A stretch of DNA of 64,000 nucleotides. It comes from Clostridia bacterium (lineage in GTDB: Bacteria > Bacillota > Clostridia > Oscillospirales > Acutalibacteraceae). The first letter of the stretch is position 1, and each line of letters opens with the position of its first letter. The stretch is taken from assembly GCA_017430535.1 (NCBI GenBank), contig JAFRMR010000007.1:159473-223472 (forward strand), written 5' to 3'. Under the pieces are notes generated by a model. That model made no database searches. It had not been told where the DNA came from and worked only from the letters and a program-made list of their open reading frames with translations. The position numbers and the translations under genes were made by a program. This document shows positions 25,639 through 34,164 of the stretch, one piece after another.

Positions 25639-28600
25639 TTAGGATTTATTACCAATCCATTTTTTTATTTCGTTTACGCACCAAGCCAAATCATCTCTTA
25701 TTTGATAAACCCAAAATCTTCTTACATCCCAGCCAAGTTCAAATAGTCTTTGATTTCTTAGATAGTCCCTGTAACATAGTTCACCGTTCCAATCACTATG
25801 ATAGTGTTCGCCGTCAATTTCAATATCCAGTTTTCTGTTTGAATCAAAAATGGCTAAGTCTAGCTTATATTTATCAGCGGGGTATTGTGGAAATGATTTA
25901 ATTCCAGCATCATAAAGAGCAGTATAGAATAGTTTTTCCCATTCAGAAACGCTACTGTCATCTATTGATACAGGATATTGCCTATCAAAATTATCAATGA
26001 TATTATCTATTGGTTGTGAGTTGATATTCATATCATTAACATAAGATACAAAATGCTCAAGATAAGATACCCCACAATTGAGACAGTATTCCATGTTACC
26101 TGTAACAATCAGCAATGCCCGTGCTCTTGTAATTGCAACGTTAAAAAGATTACCAGTATTTTTTAAAAATGAAATTGCTGATGATGAACATCCGTCTGAA
26201 ATAACAGGTGAAAAAATAATAATATCTTTTTCATCGCCCTGAAATTTATGAACAGTATCGACCCAAAACTCATTATTCTTATATAAGTATTCGCTTAAAT
26301 TTGATCTTTTCTCAATCAGTTCTCTTATATAATCTGCTTGAGCACGAAATGGGGTTACAACGCCGACTGAACCTGAATATTCTTTGTCTACAATTTGTGA
26401 TTCGAGTAGTGTAATTAAATATTCAGCCTCTTCTTTGTTAATTGCAGACCCATTTAAAGGCTTTTCTGTATTGCCTTTAACATCACACCACTTTATTCCC
26501 AATTCAAGTCCGCTGGGAACGGTTAAATTGCTGTGGTTTGTAGCTACTCTCAATTTTCCGTCATAAAACTCTGAATTTGAAAAATTGATTATTCTATCAT
26601 AACTTCTGTGATGATCTCGAAGGGTGATAATGTTTTCATGGTCGGCGACACTAATTGCTCTGTCATAGATTGAATTTGCAACATATGACCATTCAAATCC
26701 AACATCATATTTACTCAATAAACTTACGTCTTGCTTTCTGCTAATTGAGCAAATGTGACGCAATTGCTTTGAATCCCCTATAATAACAGCACTTTTTGCG
26801 CGGTATAATAAAGGGATAATTGAAGCAATATCGCACTGGCTTGCCTCATCAATTATCAGCAAATCAATTTTCCCGGCTTCAAAAGGAACCCTCCCTTTTA
26901 CAGATAGAGAAGTAACCGCCCAACATGGTAAAAGATTTGATAAACACTTTTGTAGATTTTTAAACTCCTTTTGCAGTTCTGGATAATCTGAAATATCCTC
27001 ATCGTTGAATAATCTCATAGCAGCTGCAAATCTACTTATTCTTTCTCTTAATTCGCTATCGATTTTAATGTTTCTAACATTTAAATAGTCTTTCCAAAGA
27101 TTGCTCGATAATTCAGAAATATTGTGCTTATACTCAATCAAAAGCTTATCAATTTTTTCAAGCGGAATACTTTTTTTAAATTCAGTCTGTAAATGTTTGT
27201 ATTCAAGTGTCAAATCGATAATGTCAATCAAATCATTTATATCTGATTCAATCAAATCTATTGAAAAATTGTTTGACTTAAGTTTATCGAGAATTGAATT
27301 ACTTTTATACTCAGAAAGAATAGTGTATAAAGATTCTTCTTTTTCTTTTAAAATCTCATATCTTTTTTTGGAAATAAATTTCCAAAAAGCTCGAACTATG
27401 AGTGATTGCTCTTCTTTTTGAGCCATAAGATAAGAGCTTTTAAATTCATCAAATGAATCTTTTAGTAATTGTTTATCATTTTCGTTTATTAAATCATATA
27501 TAGGAATAACTGTTTCGCGTATTTCACAAAATTTCTGTTCTAGCGAATCAAGTTTATTTCTAAGTTCTATAAAAGATTGCTTATAGTTTTTTTCTTTTTC
27601 ATATTTTTCAACTATTTGCAAATATTTCTTTTTTTCTTTTTCATATTTTTCTTTGTCATTCTGATTGCTTGAGGTTCTAATCATTCCTTCGGCAATTTCA
27701 GCAAATCGCTGAGAGATAGAATCCGCACCCAATCTAAAAAGAATTGGATTATTAGCTAATTTATTTACCCTTGACTCTACAACATCAACAGCTTTATTGT
27801 TTTTGCTTGCAAACAATGCGGTTTTTCCTTGCCAAGCTGCATTGATAAGCAAATCTGTAACAACCTGAGATTTGCCAGTTCCGGGAGGGCCTGTGACAAT
27901 GGTAAGCTTTGATGACAAAGATTTTTGAATAGCTTCTTCCTGCTCTGAATTTAAAGGTAAAACTTCAAGTAAAACTTTTTCTTTCGAAGCAGAATCATCT
28001 TTGATATTTTTACTATTTCCTGGATAAATCCAATCGTGCAACGCGGTTTCTTTATATTCATCCTCAGATAAGTCTGAAAGTGCTTTTAGCTCACTTTCCA
28101 AACCAATTGTAAATGGTGAGCGTTCGGAAGAAATAATGATAGCCTTGTTGTATATACCACATTCACTAATTGATAATAAACTTTTATCATTATTTATGTA
28201 ATTTGGGTTAATTCTTTCTTTCCAATTCCATTGCCTAACAGACTGGATACGTTCAACCAAATCCTCAATATCATATTCAATTTCAGATGTGTTCAAACCG
28301 AGTTCATCCTCAAGGGCGATTAAGTCATAGACAAAAGAATTGCTGTCACTATTCGAATACTCTTTAATAATTTCTGCGTTTATTATAGGGTATTTATTAA
28401 CGGAAACCTTACCTACATCGTACTCGATGTGAAATAAAAATAGTGGTTTTATAGTTTTGTATTTTTTATTGTATTTAATTGAGTAGCATTCACTTATTTT
28501 TATTGGATATCCCATATATATGTTTGAATATCTATCGGAGGACGCTTCTTTAATAAACTCTATAGTATCGGAATTCAAGAAGTGGGTTGGGTCTGTTGTG

Positions 28601-28923
28601 TTAATCTCTATATACTTTTTGTTATCAGGTTTTAATATAGTCGAAATGCCTTTATCCTGCTCCAAGCTCAGACAATTTAAATAGTATTCACAAAGTGAGG
28701 AAAGCTTTTTATCAACTGATTTATCATTAGTTTTATAATCGGACTTAGCAACTGAACCATAATACCATTTGTAATTACGCTGAAAACAAAACTCATTTAA
28801 TGAGCCGTTTAGTGCATCATACACTTTTGAACGGTCACAGTTTAATATGGTGGCAATTTCAGCCGCCCTTACGCCATTCCTATCTTTAATAATATCTATG
28901 ATTTGTTTTTCAAAATCTGTCAT
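25639..28923 (-). CDS. SF1 (Upf1-like) helicase fused to a Vsr/DUF559-type nuclease; candidate defence protein
   Basis: 1094 residues. The N-terminus (1-55) is a winged-helix-like domain with an HTH in AAEIATILNCDRSKVYDAL. Residues 60-310 are not recognised. The SF1 helicase core has Walker A GPPGTGKSQVVTD (about 343), Walker B DEASQCD (about 692), TPFRAQ, HKFQGDEKDIIIFSP and NVAITRARALL. A charged helical insertion occupies about 420-640. The last 110 residues are a PD-(D/E)XK-like nuclease with KLDLAIF and DIEIDGEHYH. Single-gene helicase-Vsr proteins are known antiphage factors (the Hhe type has a similar core). The gene is isolated and much more AT-rich than its flanks, which suggests transfer. 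Confidence 0.85.
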   Translation of the reverse strand: MTDFEKQIIDIIKDRNGVRAAEIATILNCDRSKVYDALNGSLNEFCFQRNYKWYYGSVAKSDYKTNDKSVDKKLSSLCEYYLNCLSLEQDKGISTILKPDNKKYIEINTTDPTHFLNSDTIEFIKEASSDRYSNIYMGYPIKISECYSIKYNKKYKTIKPLFLFHIEYDVGKVSVNKYPIINAEIIKEYSNSDSNSFVYDLIALEDELGLNTSEIEYDIEDLVERIQSVRQWNWKERINPNYINNDKSLLSISECGIYNKAIIISSERSPFTIGLESELKALSDLSEDEYKETALHDWIYPGNSKNIKDDSASKEKVLLEVLPLNSEQEEAIQKSLSSKLTIVTGPPGTGKSQVVTDLLINAAWQGKTALFASKNNKAVDVVESRVNKLANNPILFRLGADSISQRFAEIAEGMIRTSSNQNDKEKYEKEKKKYLQIVEKYEKEKNYKQSFIELRNKLDSLEQKFCEIRETVIPIYDLINENDKQLLKDSFDEFKSSYLMAQKEEQSLIVRAFWKFISKKRYEILKEKEESLYTILSEYKSNSILDKLKSNNFSIDLIESDINDLIDIIDLTLEYKHLQTEFKKSIPLEKIDKLLIEYKHNISELSSNLWKDYLNVRNIKIDSELRERISRFAAAMRLFNDEDISDYPELQKEFKNLQKCLSNLLPCWAVTSLSVKGRVPFEAGKIDLLIIDEASQCDIASIIPLLYRAKSAVIIGDSKQLRHICSISRKQDVSLLSKYDVGFEWSYVANSIYDRAISVADHENIITLRDHHRSYDRIINFSNSEFYDGKLRVATNHSNLTVPSGLELGIKWCDVKGNTEKPLNGSAINKEEAEYLITLLESQIVDKEYSGSVGVVTPFRAQADYIRELIEKRSNLSEYLYKNNEFWVDTVHKFQGDEKDIIIFSPVISDGCSSSAISFLKNTGNLFNVAITRARALLIVTGNMEYCLNCGVSYLEHFVSYVNDMNINSQPIDNIIDNFDRQYPVSIDDSSVSEWEKLFYTALYDAGIKSFPQYPADKYKLDLAIFDSNRKLDIEIDGEHYHSDWNGELCYRDYLRNQRLFELGWDVRRFWVYQIRDDLAWCVNEIKKWIGNKS

Positions 28924-29053
28924 ACATTATCACCTATCTACAAATAATTAAACAAACAGTTATTTTCTTGATAGAAATAATACCATATTTAATTGAAAAA
29001 TAAAAGCTTGTTGCGTATCATTTTTTATAATTAAAAATTGTAATCATAGTTTA

Positions 29054-29082
29054 TTGCCAATTGCAAAGCTATGTGGTATAAT
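29054..29082 (+). promoter_or_regulatory. Promoter of the Lrp-aminotransferase operon
   Basis: TTGCCA (29054-29059), 17-base spacer, TATAAT (29077-29082), with the ATG at 29111. Confidence 0.8.
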
Positions 29083-29110
29083 ACGGAAAATTATTTGAAG
29101 GAGAAAAATC

Positions 29111-29596
29111 ATGAATGTTCAGATATTAAAGCTTCTTGCAAAGGATGCCAGGATGTCCGCAAGCGATATTTCCACCGTTACCGGGCTCCCCGAAATCGAA
29201 GTTGTAAACGAGATACAGCAGATGAAAAAGGACGGCCTTATCAGAGGCTTCAGAACAGTTATTGACTGGGAAAAGCTTGATGAATTCTATGTTTCCGCCA
29301 TCGTTGAAATCAAGGTTACTCCAAAGGCAGGCCTCGGCTTTGAAGATGTGGCAAAAAAGATAGCCCGCTTCCACGAGGTTGAAAGCGTTTATCTGCTTTC
29401 CGGAGATTCCGATTTAAGCGTAATAGTAAAATGCAAGTCCTTCCAGGATGTTTCAAGGTTCGTTGCAAAGGAGCTTGCCACTATAGAGAGCGTAACCTCA
29501 ACCAAAACCCAGTTTGTTATGAGGCGCTATAAAGAGCTGGATGTTGACCTTGACGTTACCGATCCGGATCAGCGGGGAGTTGTTTCATCTTGCTGA
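29111..29596 (+). CDS. Lrp/AsnC-family transcriptional regulator
   Basis: 161 residues. The N-terminal helix-turn-helix is about 1-55 (DARMSASDISTVTGLPEIEV). The C-terminal RAM/ligand domain is about 65-145 and contains VESVYLLSGDSDLSVIVKC, where an amino acid would bind at the dimer interface. Lrp proteins form octamers or higher assemblies and respond to amino acids. It sits directly before an aminotransferase, overlapping it by seven bases, so it probably regulates that gene and itself. Confidence 0.92.
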   Translation: MNVQILKLLAKDARMSASDISTVTGLPEIEVVNEIQQMKKDGLIRGFRTVIDWEKLDEFYVSAIVEIKVTPKAGLGFEDVAKKIARFHEVESVYLLSGDSDLSVIVKCKSFQDVSRFVAKELATIESVTSTKTQFVMRRYKELDVDLDVTDPDQRGVVSSC

Positions 29597-30759
29597 ATTA
29601 CGAGGCTGTATTAAACAATACAATAACAGAAATTCAGCCTTCCGGAATACGCAAGTTTTTTGATATAGCCGCCACTATGAAAGATGTAATCTCTCTTGGC
29701 GTAGGCGAGCCGGATTTTCCCACACCGTGGAAGATAAGAAACGCCGCCATAAAATCCCTTGAGAGGGGCAGAACCGGTTATTCATCCAACAGGGGTCTGA
29801 ACGAGCTCAGAGCCGAAATATCCCGGTATATGCTCAGGAAATACGCCCTCAGGTATAATCCGGATACGGAGATACTTGTAACCGTAGGCGGCAGCGAAGC
29901 TATTGATGCCGCACTCCGCTCTGTTATAAACCCCGGTGATGAGGTTATCGTGCCTCAGCCCAGCTATGTCTGCTATGTTCCTATGGTAAAGATGGCCGGG
30001 GGCGTGCCGGTTATAGTCAATAACAGGGCTGAAAATGATTTTAAACTTAAAGCGGAAGAGCTGAAAGAAAAAATCACGGATAAAACCAAGGCGATTATTC
30101 TGCCATACCCCTCAAATCCTACCGGCGCAATTATGGAAAAAAAGGATTATGAGGAAATTGAGCAGGTAATAAAAGACACATCAATTGTGCTTATATCCGA
30201 TGAGATATATTCCGAGCTTACTTTTAACGGCAAACGCCACGTTTCACCGGCTTCCGTGGGCAGTCTCAAGGAGCGGACCGTGGTTATCAACGGCTTTTCC
30301 AAGGCCTTTTCAATGACCGGATGGCGCCTTGGGTATACCTGCGGCCCGGAGGAGATTATTTCTCAGATTACAAAGCTTCATCAGTTTGCAATAATGTGCG
30401 CGCCCACCACATCCCAGTATGCGGCGGTAACAGCCCTGAGGGACTGTAATGATGAGGTTGAAGCAATGATGGAGGAATACGATACCCGCAGAAAGCTTAT
30501 GGTAAAGGGCTTTAATGATATCGGCCTTGAATGCCGCGAGCCGGAGGGAGCGTTTTACGCTTTTCCTTCCATCGCTTCAACGGGTATGAAATGCGAGGAA
30601 TTTTGCGAAAAGCTCCTTGCCGCCAAAAAGGTTGCCGTAGTTCCCGGCACCGCCTTCGGAGAAAGCGGCGAGGGCTTCGTAAGAGCCTCCTACTGCTACT
30701 CCACAGACCATATCCTCACCGCAATAAAACGCATCGGCGAGTTCATAAGCGAAATATAA
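29590..30759 (+). CDS. Class I/II pyridoxal-phosphate aminotransferase
   Basis: 389 residues. The cofactor lysine lies in INGFSKAFSMTGWRLGY (about 230-246). Substrate and cofactor contacts are seen in GVGEPDFPTP, PYPSNPTGA and SDEIYSEL, all aspartate-aminotransferase subfamily I-gamma signatures. The start is TTG 29590 overlapping the regulator's stop, with GGGGAG about 12 bases upstream. The amino donor cannot be fixed; aromatic, aspartate and methionine enzymes look alike here. Confidence 0.9.
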   Translation: MLNYEAVLNNTITEIQPSGIRKFFDIAATMKDVISLGVGEPDFPTPWKIRNAAIKSLERGRTGYSSNRGLNELRAEISRYMLRKYALRYNPDTEILVTVGGSEAIDAALRSVINPGDEVIVPQPSYVCYVPMVKMAGGVPVIVNNRAENDFKLKAEELKEKITDKTKAIILPYPSNPTGAIMEKKDYEEIEQVIKDTSIVLISDEIYSELTFNGKRHVSPASVGSLKERTVVINGFSKAFSMTGWRLGYTCGPEEIISQITKLHQFAIMCAPTTSQYAAVTALRDCNDEVEAMMEEYDTRRKLMVKGFNDIGLECREPEGAFYAFPSIASTGMKCEEFCEKLLAAKKVAVVPGTAFGESGEGFVRASYCYSTDHILTAIKRIGEFISEI

Positions 30760-30764
30760 ATAAA

Positions 30765-30800
30765 CAGCCCGCAAAGCATTATCTGCTTTGCGGGCTGAGT
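30765..30800. terminator. Bidirectional terminator
   Basis: A perfect 14-bp stem, 30765-30778 with 30784-30797, loop TTATC. It separates the aminotransferase from the convergent flavin reductase. Confidence 0.92.
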
Positions 30801-31370
30801 TTATTTATCCAGTTCTTTTCCGCTGCTCCAGGCCTGGCCGGCTTTTTCGCCGGTAACATAGTATCCCGCTCTGAACTGATCAAAAATCAGAATACCGGAT
30901 TTGGTTATATCCACCTTGCCGTCCTCATCAAGTATCTCTTCCCTTACGGAAACATTTACTATTTTGCCTATTATGCTGTAAACATTATCTGTTGAAACAA
31001 TTTCGGCAAGCTCGCATTCCATTGTAACGGGGAATTCGTCAATTATGGGCGCGTTTACTCTTTCGCTCTTTATTGCTGTCATTCCTGTTCTTTCAAATTT
31101 ATCCGGGGTATCGTTCCCCGATGCTATTCCGAAGTAATCGGCGGCTGCAATGTTTTTCTTATCCGCAAGGCTTACGGTAAATGCTTTTGATTTTTTGATA
31201 TTCTTTACCGTTTTGTGCGATTCCGAAAGGGTAAGGCTTATTTTATCGTAATCGCATATCATTCCCCAGGCGGCGTTCATAACATCCACAACGCCGTTTT
31301 CATCGTATGTTGCAATCATAAGCACCGGCATCGGATAAACTGCGGCTTTTACACCCAAATCTTTTCTCAT
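30801..31370 (-). CDS. Flavin reductase-like FMN-binding protein
   Basis: 189 residues of the flavin reductase/split-barrel family. VYPMPVLMIATYDENG, AWGMICDYDKISLTLSE and KAFTVSLADKKN mark the FMN-binding barrel. MRKDLG at 31370 is chosen because GGAGGAAT is seven bases upstream; the longer frame from 31430 would begin upstream of the -10. It likely reduces free or bound flavin for an oxidoreductase elsewhere in the cell. It is a single-gene transcript. Confidence 0.88.
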   Translation of the reverse strand: MRKDLGVKAAVYPMPVLMIATYDENGVVDVMNAAWGMICDYDKISLTLSESHKTVKNIKKSKAFTVSLADKKNIAAADYFGIASGNDTPDKFERTGMTAIKSERVNAPIIDEFPVTMECELAEIVSTDNVYSIIGKIVNVSVREEILDEDGKVDITKSGILIFDQFRAGYYVTGEKAGQAWSSGKELDK

Positions 31371-31401
31371 AATTATTCCTCCGTTTGTTTTTGTTGATTT
31401 A

Positions 31402-31430
31402 AGTATAACCGACTTTAAAAACGCAGTCAA
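31402..31430 (-). promoter_or_regulatory. Promoter of the flavin reductase gene
   Basis: Minus-strand TTGACT (31430-31425), 17-base spacer, TATACT (31407-31402). Confidence 0.82.
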
Positions 31431-31457
31431 GATTATAAAATTTTATGTTCTTATTTC

Positions 31458-31485
31458 TTGAAATTAAAACACAATATGTTATAAT
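31458..31485 (+). promoter_or_regulatory. Promoter of the secreted PHP-domain gene
   Basis: TTGAAA (31458-31463), 16-base spacer, TATAAT (31480-31485). Confidence 0.8.
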
Positions 31486-31521
31486 TGATTTGAAATATTA
31501 TTCCAAGAAAAGGGGACCGTT

Positions 31522-32916
31522 ATGAAAAGAAAACTCGTTAAGCTGATTTCACTTGCTATGGTTATAACTGTTTTGTTCTCTGTTTGTGCCGGTGCAGCCG
31601 CTGTCGCCGGAACAGCAGAAAAAGATTATAAGATATTTTCACCTTATCAGGATGTTGTATGGTCCGGTGATAATGCCTGGGGCGCATACAAGGGCAACCT
31701 TCACACCCATTCTTTTGTAAGCGATGCGCAGGTTGATTACCGTGATATGATTCTTGAATATTACAAGCAGGGTTTTGATTTTCTTGCTATGACCGATCAC
31801 GGCGTTACAGGCAAACCCTGGAACGAAAAGCCTACGGAGATTCCCCTGTATATTTATCAGAGGATAATCGGTAACACGGTTCATTATTTTACCGATGAGG
31901 AGTATAACGCACTGCTTGACGGCTCTTATCCCGTTGACGGTCAGGCAAGGGGCAGGGGAATGACCTGCATTACCGGCGGCAACGAGCTTAACGCCCTTAC
32001 CATAACCAAAGACCATGTAAACGCCATTTTCCTTCCGGAGAATGCCGGCGATAATTACCTTGGCTATGAGAATGATTATGAAGGGGCAGTAAGGCTTGCC
32101 GACCATTACGGCGCGCTGTCCTTTATAAACCACCCCGGCGACTGGCTTAACAGCAATTCAGACAGAGCAAATTGCTCCGATCCTGAAAAGATTGCTTACT
32201 TTGCGGATATTTTGCTCCGCTATGATTCCTGCCTCGGTATGGAAGTGTTCAATGAGCATAACGGCACTACCGGTTATGACAGAGACACCTGGGATAACCT
32301 TCTTATGGCCTGCCTGCCTTACGGCAAGCGTATTATAGGTTTTTCCAACGGTGATACCCATTATATCCGCGATGTTGATTCATCATATTCCGTATTTATG
32401 ATGGAAAGCAACACCCCTGAAAATGTTAAGAAAACCATGCAGAGCGGCGCCTTCTTTGCCGTAACAAGAGTAATCAGGGCAGATAAAGAAAAATTCGGCC
32501 CCGAAGTGGATATTGATGTAAGAGATACCGATTTACCGTATCCGATGTTTACCGGCATTTCCGTTGACGGCCATAAGATAACCATTGAATACAATAACAC
32601 CAACGATATAAGGTGGGTTGCCAACGGCAGTGTTATTGACAGCGCCAAAGTTACCGAATCTGCTGAGTCTGCTTCATATACCATTGATCTTGATGAGATT
32701 AAAGGTGCTGAGAATTTCCTTTATGTACGCTGCCAGTTAATGGGCAAGGGCGGCATCACTCTTACTCAGGCATTTGTTATAGATGACGGAAGCGAACCTC
32801 TTAAATATGAGAGAGATAATTCTCAGGAAGCTCAGGCAAAGAGAGCTTCAAACCAGTTCTTCAGCCTCAGAATATTTGTATTAATCAAAAAACTCTGGTC
32901 CCTTATTGCTGGGTAA
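31522..32916 (+). CDS. Exported PHP-domain phosphoesterase-like protein
   Basis: 464 residues with a signal peptide (about 1-33). The PHP-fold metal ligands appear in NLHTHSFVSD (about 58-67), AMTDHGV (about 94), then INHPGDW and NGDTHY. About 100 residues of beta-rich sequence follow, and a hydrophobic, basic C-terminal segment (about 445-464) may anchor it. PHP proteins are usually cytoplasmic polymerases or phosphatases; exported ones are known in gut bacteria but their substrates are not settled. It has its own promoter and terminator. Confidence 0.82.
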   Translation: MKRKLVKLISLAMVITVLFSVCAGAAAVAGTAEKDYKIFSPYQDVVWSGDNAWGAYKGNLHTHSFVSDAQVDYRDMILEYYKQGFDFLAMTDHGVTGKPWNEKPTEIPLYIYQRIIGNTVHYFTDEEYNALLDGSYPVDGQARGRGMTCITGGNELNALTITKDHVNAIFLPENAGDNYLGYENDYEGAVRLADHYGALSFINHPGDWLNSNSDRANCSDPEKIAYFADILLRYDSCLGMEVFNEHNGTTGYDRDTWDNLLMACLPYGKRIIGFSNGDTHYIRDVDSSYSVFMMESNTPENVKKTMQSGAFFAVTRVIRADKEKFGPEVDIDVRDTDLPYPMFTGISVDGHKITIEYNNTNDIRWVANGSVIDSAKVTESAESASYTIDLDEIKGAENFLYVRCQLMGKGGITLTQAFVIDDGSEPLKYERDNSQEAQAKRASNQFFSLRIFVLIKKLWSLIAG

Positions 32917-32926
32917 ATAAACAGTT

Positions 32927-32966
32927 CACGCCTGTTTCCGGTTTAACCCGAAAGCAGGCGTGCTTT
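32927..32966. terminator. Bidirectional terminator
   Basis: CACGCCTG (32927-32934) pairs with CAGGCGTG (32955-32962), with further G-C pairs inside and T-rich sequence on the plus side. It lies between convergent genes. Confidence 0.85.
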
Positions 32967-33968
32967 TTATTTGTTTACGGTTCTTTTTACTCCGAAATTC
33001 ACATTTTCATATTTATCCGGGTACCAGTTTTTTCCGGCTGTGACTTTTTCTTTGAATTCTTTTTCACTCAGCTCCACGCTGAATGCTTTTTCGCTTTCTA
33101 TTTCAATATCCGTTCTTGTGCCTGTGCCGGCAAAAGCCCGGCTTCCTATCGATTCAACAGAGGCGGGTATATAGAAATAAATGATTCTTCCGTCATTGGC
33201 AAAAGCTTCTTTGCCTATAGTTTTTACCCCGCTGCTCAGTGAGTAAGTTCTTTCGCTTCCGCTGTAGCTGATTATTGTTTCAAGACCGGTGCAGTTGTAA
33301 AATGCTCTCTCTTCTATCGTTTCAACAGAATAGGGAATCATAAGCGATACTATTCCCGAGCCCTCAAAACAGCGTCTGCCAATTACTTTTACGGTTTCCG
33401 GAATCGTGTATGAGAGCACATCATCGCTGTAGTATTTTCCTTTTTCTTCTTCATTTTCTTTTTCATCGTAATGGAATTTTTCGGTAAGGTAATCGGCATA
33501 AGCGGCAGGGTAGCAGATTATCCTGCTTGCTTTTTTATCAAACAATACTCCGTCTATATCGCAGAAGTATTCATTGTTTTTGTTTACCTTTATCTGCTTC
33601 AGCTTTGTGCAGTTTCTGAATGCATCTTCGCCTATTTCTTTTACATCGGCTCCGATTTTGATAATCTCCAGCGTGGCGTTGCTGCCGAAAGCGCCTGAGG
33701 ATATTGCATTAACCGGCTTTGATTTATTGCCTTTTACACAGTCAACCGTTGTTTCGGTAACGCCCTGTTTGTTTCTGCTGGAAATCAGCTTATATCCGTC
33801 GCCGTTTTTAATGAATCTGCTGCCGGTTGCAAATATAATAATCAGGCATAATGCGGCAATTGCTACAGCGGAAACAGCTGCGATAATTGCAGATTTCTTA
33901 TTGATTTTTTTCCCTTTTGGGGTTTCTTCCGGTTCAATAATAACGGAATTGTCGTTTGTGTTTTCCAT
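32967..33968 (-). CDS. BspA-like leucine-rich-repeat membrane protein
   Basis: 333 residues. An N-terminal membrane anchor (about 26-50) puts the rest outside. From about 95 to 290 there are LRR_5 (BspA-type) repeats; examples are IGEDAFRNCTKLKQI, VIGRRCFEGSGIVSL and IEERAFYNCTGLETI. Such proteins mediate adhesion or binding at the surface. One long insertion breaks the repeats around residue 160. The gene has its own promoter and is divergent from recJ. Confidence 0.88.
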   Translation of the reverse strand: MENTNDNSVIIEPEETPKGKKINKKSAIIAAVSAVAIAALCLIIIFATGSRFIKNGDGYKLISSRNKQGVTETTVDCVKGNKSKPVNAISSGAFGSNATLEIIKIGADVKEIGEDAFRNCTKLKQIKVNKNNEYFCDIDGVLFDKKASRIICYPAAYADYLTEKFHYDEKENEEEKGKYYSDDVLSYTIPETVKVIGRRCFEGSGIVSLMIPYSVETIEERAFYNCTGLETIISYSGSERTYSLSSGVKTIGKEAFANDGRIIYFYIPASVESIGSRAFAGTGTRTDIEIESEKAFSVELSEKEFKEKVTAGKNWYPDKYENVNFGVKRTVNK

Positions 33969-34001
33969 ATTAACACTCCGGTTTCTGTAATTGTTGTTAC
34001 T

Positions 34002-34030
34002 ATTATAGTAAAAAATTCGAATTAAATCAA
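34002..34030 (-). promoter_or_regulatory. Promoter of the LRR protein gene
   Basis: Minus-strand TTGATT (34030-34025), 17-base spacer, TATAAT (34007-34002). Confidence 0.82.
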
Positions 34031-34069
34031 TATTTTTGCGTTATAAAGTAATTATATGTAGAAGTTATC

Positions 34070-34098
34070 TTGAAATATATTTAATTTAATGATATACT
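34070..34098 (+). promoter_or_regulatory. Promoter of the recJ-relA operon
   Basis: TTGAAA (34070-34075), 17-base spacer, TATACT (34093-34098). Confidence 0.78.
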
Positions 34099-34164
34099 TA
34101 ACCGATTATGATTTTCAGGCAGTGCCTTTGCTTATTTAAAAGGCCTGCGTATTACAGGTGTGTT

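Noticed and set aside
28924-29053. Looked for attachment-site repeats flanking the AT-rich helicase gene
   Set aside because: No direct repeat shared between 25507-25638 and 28924-29053 longer than a few bases was found, so a defined mobile element is not supported.
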